This document shows positions 59,997 through 64,000 of a stretch of DNA of 64,000 nt, one piece after another. Made by a program: the position numbers and the translations under genes. The DNA comes from Nannocystis exedens (lineage in GTDB: Bacteria; Myxococcota_A; Polyangia; Nannocystales; Nannocystaceae), in NCBI RefSeq assembly GCF_002343915.1, contig NZ_NETK01000001.1:10812001-10876000 (forward strand). Direction: 5' to 3'. Below the pieces are notes generated by a model that saw nothing but the letters and a program-made list of their open reading frames with translations, was not told the origin of the DNA and did no database searches. Position 1 is the stretch's first letter. Each line of letters starts with the position of its first letter.

Positions 59997-60657
59997 TTAC
60001 AAAGGTTTGCTGCTCGTTGTTTCAAGCCCTTCTGGAGCCGGCAAGACGACCCTCTGCCGGCGCCTGCGGGACGAGTTCGCGCAGATCCAGTTCAGCGTCT
60101 CGTACACCACGCGGTCGCCGCGCCCCGGCGAGGTCCACGGGCGCGAGTACTTCTTCGTCGACCGCGACGCCTTCACGGCGATGGTCGCGCGCGACGAGTT
60201 CGCCGAGTACGCGCTGGTCCACGGCAACAACTACGGGACCTCGGCGTCGCTGGTCCGCGAGGCGCTGGCCAGCGGCACCGACCTGCTGTTCGACATCGAC
60301 TTCCAGGGCGGGCGCCAGCTGCGGCGCTGCTTCCCGGCCGACGTGGTGCTGGTGTTCATCCTGCCGCCGTCGCTCGGCGAGCTGCAGCGGCGGCTGCAGG
60401 CCCGCAACACCGACGCGCCCGAGGTCATCGAGCGCCGCCTGCGGGTCGCCCGCGACGAGCTCAGCCACTACGCCGAGTACGACTACGTGATCGTCAACGA
60501 CGACCTCAACCGCGCCTACGCCGCGCTGCGGGCGATCTACATCGCCGAGAGCCACCGCTGCGCGCGCCAGCGGAGCGCCGCCGAGGCGGTGCTGTCGGGG
60601 CAACAGGTGCTCGGCATCGCCCGCGGCGCGATCGGGGACGACAAGGAGGGCTTGTGA
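59986..60657 (+). CDS. gmk: Guanylate kinase
   Basis: 223 residues from ATG 59986 (MSSDYKGLLLVVSSPSGAGK). The P-loop SSPSGAGKTTLCRRL is followed by SVSYTTRSPRPGEVHGREYF (GMP-binding), LVHGNNYGTS, DIDFQGGRQL and the lid FILPPSLGELQRRL. The enzyme converts GMP to GDP. The GTG at 59971 is an alternative start. The next gene (rel) overlaps by four bases. Confidence 0.97.
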   Translation: MSSDYKGLLLVVSSPSGAGKTTLCRRLRDEFAQIQFSVSYTTRSPRPGEVHGREYFFVDRDAFTAMVARDEFAEYALVHGNNYGTSASLVREALASGTDLLFDIDFQGGRQLRRCFPADVVLVFILPPSLGELQRRLQARNTDAPEVIERRLRVARDELSHYAEYDYVIVNDDLNRAYAALRAIYIAESHRCARQRSAAEAVLSGQQVLGIARGAIGDDKEGL

Positions 60658-62969
60658 GCGAGCCTGCCTGTGAGCGGCCGTTGGAGCCGAGCGTCGCGAC
60701 CCTGCTGGCCGAGCTGCGCGACCACGGCGTGACCGACACGAGCGCGGTCGAGAAGGCGTTCGCGCTGGCGGAGAAGTGCCACGCCGGCCAGGTGCGCAAG
60801 AGCGGCGAGCCGTACCTGACGCACCCGCTGCGGGTCGCGGAGACGATCGCGCGCCTCGGCCTCGACACCAGCAGCGTGATCGCGGCGCTGCTGCACGACG
60901 CGGTCGAGGACAGCGACCTCTCGGTGTTCGACCTGACCGAGCAGTTCGGCGCCGAGATCGCCGGCATCGTCGACGGCGTCACCAAGCTCGGCAAGGTGCC
61001 GTACCTGTCGCGCCAGGAGCAGCAGGCGGAGAGCTTCCGCAAGATGCTGCTGGCGATGAGCCAGGACATCCGCGTGCTGCTGGTCAAGCTCGCCGACCGG
61101 CTCGACAACATGCGGACGCTCGAGCACATGCCGGGCGACAAGCGCCAGCGGATCGCCCGCGAGACGATGGAGATCTACGCGCCGCTGGCCAACCGCCTCG
61201 GGATCCAGTGGATCCGCACCGAGCTGCAGGACCTGTCGTTCCGCTACCTCGAGCCGGCGATCTACGACGGCGTGCAGAGCAAGATCGACAACCTGTTCGC
61301 CGGCGCGCCGGAGTTCGTGGCCCGCGGCCTGGCCGAGCTGCAGGCGGCGTTCCTGCCGCCAGCCGGGCCGAGCGACCCGGCGCCGAGCGATCGGCCCGAG
61401 GACGAGCGCGTCGAGTGGCCGGAGGCGCTGTTCGGGCGGGCCAGCGTGCGGGCCAGCGTGCGCCGGCCGTACCAGGTCTACCGCCTGTCCGAAGAGCAAG
61501 ACGAGGGCGTCGATCAGGTGTCCGACCTGGTCACGTTCCACATCATCACCCGCGACCGCGCCGGCTGCTACGCCGCGCTCGGGGTGGTCCACGGCCGCTT
61601 CACGCCGGTGCCGGGCCGGTTCCGCGACTACATCGCGCTGCCGCGGCAGAACCACTACCAGGCGCTGCACACCGCGGTGATGGCCCACGGGGTCCGGCTG
61701 ACGCTGCAGATCCGCAGCGAGAGCATGGACGACGTGGCCGAGAAGGGCATCGTCTCCGAGTGGCGACGCGACCGCGCCGGCTCGAAGGGCTGGCAGAACC
61801 TGACCTGGCTCAAGAGCCTGATGGACTGGCAGGGCGAGGTGTCCGACCCGCACGAGTTCATCGCCGCGGTCAAGGCCGACCTGTTCGCCGACGAGGTGTT
61901 CGTGTTCACCCCGCAGGGCGACATCCACACCTTCCCTCGCGGCGCCACGCCGATCGACTTCGCGTTCGCGATCCACACCGACCTCGGCAACCACTGCTCG
62001 GCGGCGCGGATCAACGGCCACATGGTGCCGCTCCGCTACCAGCTGCGGCAGGGCGACACGATCGAGATCATCACCACGCCGAACCCGGCGGTGCGCAAGG
62101 AGTGGCTCAAGATGTGCCAGACCTCGCGCGCGCAGGCGCGGATCAAGCAGTACCTGCGGCAGCAGGAGCGCGGCCGGCTGCGCGCGCTGGGCCGCAGCCT
62201 GCTCGACACGGAGCTGGCCGGGCGCGGGCGCAAGCTGGCCGACTTCGAGGCCCAGGGGCAGATGGCGAGCCGGATCGCCGATCTCGATCTGCCCAAGGAT
62301 CTGCGCAGCGAGGACGGGCTCTACGAGGCTCTCGGCGCCGGTCAGGTCGCGCCGGCGGTGGTGGCGGACGCGCTGGCGCCGGTCGCGGACGAGGAGGACA
62401 ACCTGTTCAAGCGCGTGCTGCGGCGCATGTCGGGCAAAAAGCCGGGGCCCAAGCTGCCGGGCTTCGGCCGCCTGGCGCCCGGGCAAGGCGCGCCGGGCTC
62501 GCCGCTTCTGGTCACGCGCGAGCGCATCGAGGCCGGCTCTTCCGGGGCGCCGATGATCCAGCTCGCGCCGTGCTGCTCGCCGCTGCCGGGCGACCCGCTG
62601 ATCGGCTACTTCGTCCCGGGCAAGGGGATCGCGGCCCACGTCGAGGGCTGTCCCGAGGCGCTCGGCCGGATCGCCGAGCGCCGCCTCCACCTCGCCTGGG
62701 AGTCGGGCCTGGAGATCGACGGTCCGGTCACCCTCGAGGTCCGCACCACCGACACCGTCGGCCTGCTCGCCGAGATGAGCCGGGCCTTCTCGCACCACGG
62801 GATCAACATCAAGCAGGCCAATTGTCGCGCCTACGACAGCGGCCGGCGCGCCATCAACACCTTCCAGACCACCGTCCGCAGCCTCAAGCAGCTGTCTTCG
62901 CTGATGGCGACCCTGCGGGACATCACCGGCGTGCTGGCGGTCGAGCGGGTGTTCTCACGCGCCGAGTGA
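60654..62969 (+). CDS. Rel/SpoT-family (p)ppGpp hydrolase with degenerate synthetase domain
   Basis: 771 residues from GTG 60654. The HD hydrolase domain is intact: SGEPYLTHPLRVAETIARLG, LLHDAVEDSDLSVFDL and KLADRLDNMRTLEHM. The TGS domain (EVFVFTPQGDIHTFPRGATP) and C-terminal ACT domain are also present. The synthetase domain keeps RFRDYIALPRQNHYQALHT but has lost key residues: the GRxK-PYSIxRK motif reads ASVRRPYQVYRLS, and the catalytic Glu of E-x-QIRT is Thr (LTLQIRSESMDD). There is also a 40-residue Pro-rich insertion before it. I infer hydrolase only. A separate synthetase would be needed elsewhere in the genome. Confidence 0.9.
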   Translation: MSEPACERPLEPSVATLLAELRDHGVTDTSAVEKAFALAEKCHAGQVRKSGEPYLTHPLRVAETIARLGLDTSSVIAALLHDAVEDSDLSVFDLTEQFGAEIAGIVDGVTKLGKVPYLSRQEQQAESFRKMLLAMSQDIRVLLVKLADRLDNMRTLEHMPGDKRQRIARETMEIYAPLANRLGIQWIRTELQDLSFRYLEPAIYDGVQSKIDNLFAGAPEFVARGLAELQAAFLPPAGPSDPAPSDRPEDERVEWPEALFGRASVRASVRRPYQVYRLSEEQDEGVDQVSDLVTFHIITRDRAGCYAALGVVHGRFTPVPGRFRDYIALPRQNHYQALHTAVMAHGVRLTLQIRSESMDDVAEKGIVSEWRRDRAGSKGWQNLTWLKSLMDWQGEVSDPHEFIAAVKADLFADEVFVFTPQGDIHTFPRGATPIDFAFAIHTDLGNHCSAARINGHMVPLRYQLRQGDTIEIITTPNPAVRKEWLKMCQTSRAQARIKQYLRQQERGRLRALGRSLLDTELAGRGRKLADFEAQGQMASRIADLDLPKDLRSEDGLYEALGAGQVAPAVVADALAPVADEEDNLFKRVLRRMSGKKPGPKLPGFGRLAPGQGAPGSPLLVTRERIEAGSSGAPMIQLAPCCSPLPGDPLIGYFVPGKGIAAHVEGCPEALGRIAERRLHLAWESGLEIDGPVTLEVRTTDTVGLLAEMSRAFSHHGINIKQANCRAYDSGRRAINTFQTTVRSLKQLSSLMATLRDITGVLAVERVFSRAE

Positions 62970-63021
62970 CCCGAGCGCCGCGCGGGCAGGGGGCCGGCTG
63001 GCGCAGGCCCCGTGCGCGCGG

Positions 63022-63050
63022 TTGACAAGCCCGATAAGCCCGGTTATCCC
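63022..63050 (+). promoter_or_regulatory. Promoter of the small basic protein gene
   Basis: TTGACA (63022-63027), a 17-base spacer and TATCCC (63045-63050), 30 bases before the ATG at 63080. The -35 is a consensus match; this is the best promoter in the window. Confidence 0.75.
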
Positions 63051-63079
63051 TCCGCCCTCCCGCAAACAGGACCTCCGCG

Positions 63080-63256
63080 ATGGCTTCCTTCACTGCAGTC
63101 ACCAAGCGCAAGCGCGCTCGTCGTACCAAGAACGCTGGCCATGCCCGTAAGATGAAGATGGGCAAGCACAGCACGCTGTCCGCCACGGAGCTGTTCGCGG
63201 CTCTCGGCGAGCCCGGCAAGCCGGCGCCCAAGAGCGCCGCGCCGGCGAAGGGTTGA
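63080..63256 (+). CDS. Small basic protein, 58 residues
   Basis: ATG 63080 to TGA 63254-63256, with a consensus promoter 30 bases upstream. Reads MASFTAVTKRKRARRTKNAG, then HARKMKMGKHSTLSATELFA and a Pro/Ala/Lys tail. About a quarter of residues are Lys or Arg, so nucleic-acid or ribosome binding is likely. Its codon use is less GC-biased than that of its neighbours, which often marks highly expressed genes. I recall no named family. It is short enough to be missed by length-filtered gene callers. It lies after rel and before a kinase-like gene. Confidence 0.75.
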   Translation: MASFTAVTKRKRARRTKNAGHARKMKMGKHSTLSATELFAALGEPGKPAPKSAAPAKG

Positions 63257-63520
63257 GCTCGCCGCTCGCCCTGCAGAACCCAGGCGCCCGCCTGCGCGCG
63301 CGAGATCGCCGCGGCGGCTCCGCCGGTGTGCTTCCATCAGGTCTCGCGGCTCGCCGCGTCCGCCGCCCGATCTCCGTGATCGGCCCAATTTGCGTGCGGA
63401 ACCGCGAACGGCTCGCGTTCCATGGAGGCCACGGGCGGGGTCGCACGGCTCTCGTGGTTTTCGTCGCGAGTGAACCATGCGAAGGTCGCCGTGGCGCCGG
63501 GCGCCGGGCCCGCTGTGCGC
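63257..63520. other. Gap without a recognised feature
   Basis: No frame, hairpin or repeat could be supported in this stretch, which precedes the next promoter. Confidence 0.4.
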
Positions 63521-63549
63521 TTGATCAACTACCTAGCAGCGCATAGTCT
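63521..63549 (+). promoter_or_regulatory. Candidate promoter of the kinase-like gene
   Basis: TTGATC (63521-63526), a 17-base spacer and TAGTCT (63544-63549), 33 bases before the ATG at 63583. Confidence 0.5.
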
Positions 63550-63582
63550 CGGAGCGCGACTTCCCTCCCTGCTGGAGAACCC

Positions 63583-64000
63583 ATGACGACAGCGACGACC
63601 GGCGCGCCAACTCTCTCACCGGGAACAGTGATCGACGGGACATACACCCTCGGCGCGGTGGTGCGGGAGCGCGGCGGCAGCGTGACCTACGAGGCCACGG
63701 ACCTCAGCGGTGGTCAGGTGGAGGTCACCGTGTACGCGGCCGGCTGTTTCGTCTCGCCGGTGGCGCTCGAGCGCAGCCTCCGCGAGCTGCGGCAGCTCGA
63801 GAAGGTCCAGTCGCCCCAGATCGTGCGGGTGATCGACACCGGCAAGATGTCGCAGGGCGGCATCTACGAGGTCCACGAGCGCCTCGCCGGGACGCCGCTG
63901 TCCAGCGTGGGCAGCCTGCCGCCGGCCGAGGTGTTGCAGATCGTCCAGGACGTCGCCGCCGCGCTGGCGGCGGCGCAGAAGGTCGGGGTGGTCCACCGCA
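63583..64000 (+). CDS. Ser/Thr protein kinase-like protein, N-terminal part
   Basis: 139 codons visible from ATG 63583, with GGAG six bases upstream; the gene runs off the window. It reads LSPGTVIDGTYTLGAVVRER with a Gly-rich region GGSVTYEATDLSGGQVEVTV, then SPQIVRVIDTGKM, GIYEVHERLAGTPLSSV and ends AAQKVGVVHR, just where HRDxK should begin. The order fits a bacterial Pkn2-type kinase. The position of the ATP-binding Lys (usually VAVK) reads VEVTVYAA and the glycine loop is imperfect, so this may be a pseudokinase. The rest of the catalytic core is outside the window. Confidence 0.75.
   Translation, partial: MTTATTGAPTLSPGTVIDGTYTLGAVVRERGGSVTYEATDLSGGQVEVTVYAAGCFVSPVALERSLRELRQLEKVQSPQIVRVIDTGKMSQGGIYEVHERLAGTPLSSVGSLPPAEVLQIVQDVAAALAAAQKVGVVHR

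Overview
The window reads as chromosomal DNA of a very GC-rich, Gram-negative bacterium, most likely a member of the Myxococcota near the Nannocystaceae or Haliangiaceae. This placement is an inference. It rests on GC content, numerous lipoproteins and outer-membrane barrels, a cysteine-rich Dickkopf-like repeat lipoprotein, a Ser/Thr-kinase-like gene, a Na+-NQR operon together with futalosine-route menaquinone genes, and GTG/TTG start use. Most genes are in short co-directional runs. No phage, IS element or CRISPR array is visible.

Layout. 0-2 kb: remnants of a LytS/LytTR two-component pair that look fused by deletion, then a lipoprotein. 2-8 kb: a divergent pair, a cysteine-rich lipoprotein of about 32 modules and a large M1-peptidase-like outer-membrane protein. 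8-14 kb: hypothetical proteins, an LRR-like lipoprotein and a lipoprotein with two ExbD/TolR-like segments. 14.5-17.4 kb: a beta-barrel and a 13-haem cytochrome c, probably an outer-membrane electron conduit. 18-21 kb: a phosphoesterase, a hypothetical protein, an odd tRNA and a small barrel. 21.5-27.6 kb: a DUF418 membrane protein divergent from a TetR regulator with a clear operator, then a class A penicillin-binding protein and a partner. 28-33 kb: NamZ-like muramidase, a NadD-DUF2520 fusion and a propeller lipoprotein. 33-40.4 kb: nqrABCDEF-apbE-nqrM, the complete Na+-pumping NADH:quinone oxidoreductase with its flavin- and Fe-maturation factors. 40.5-42.6 kb: an MqnA-MqnC fusion for menaquinone synthesis, directly upstream of nqr. 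43-46 kb: a Uma2 nuclease with a decayed copy of its 3' end, an outer-membrane lipoprotein and Nnr. 46.7-53.4 kb: TPR lipoprotein, GldA-like ATPase, GldF-GldG fusion and DUF4340 protein, translationally coupled. 53.6-57.6 kb: three small lipoproteins and a family 5 solute-binding lipoprotein. 58-64 kb: barrel protein, yicC-gmk-rel, a small basic protein and the start of a kinase-like gene.

The most unusual feature is a repeat family. In almost every 3' intergenic gap, and inside at least three coding regions, there are arrays of a short near-palindromic core, GGACATGTC (CATG varies to CAGG). The cores are spaced exactly 14 nt apart with non-conserved 5-nt spacers. Adjacent transcribed cores could form 8-bp stems with 6-nt loops. 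The arrays coincide repeatedly with partial tandem duplications of gene 3' ends (Uma2, cytochrome, GldFG/DUF4340 junction). Isolated GGGACAGG copies are scattered through coding regions. I know of no described element with this architecture. All functional assignments were made by reading translated sequence and recalled family motifs; no database search was run.
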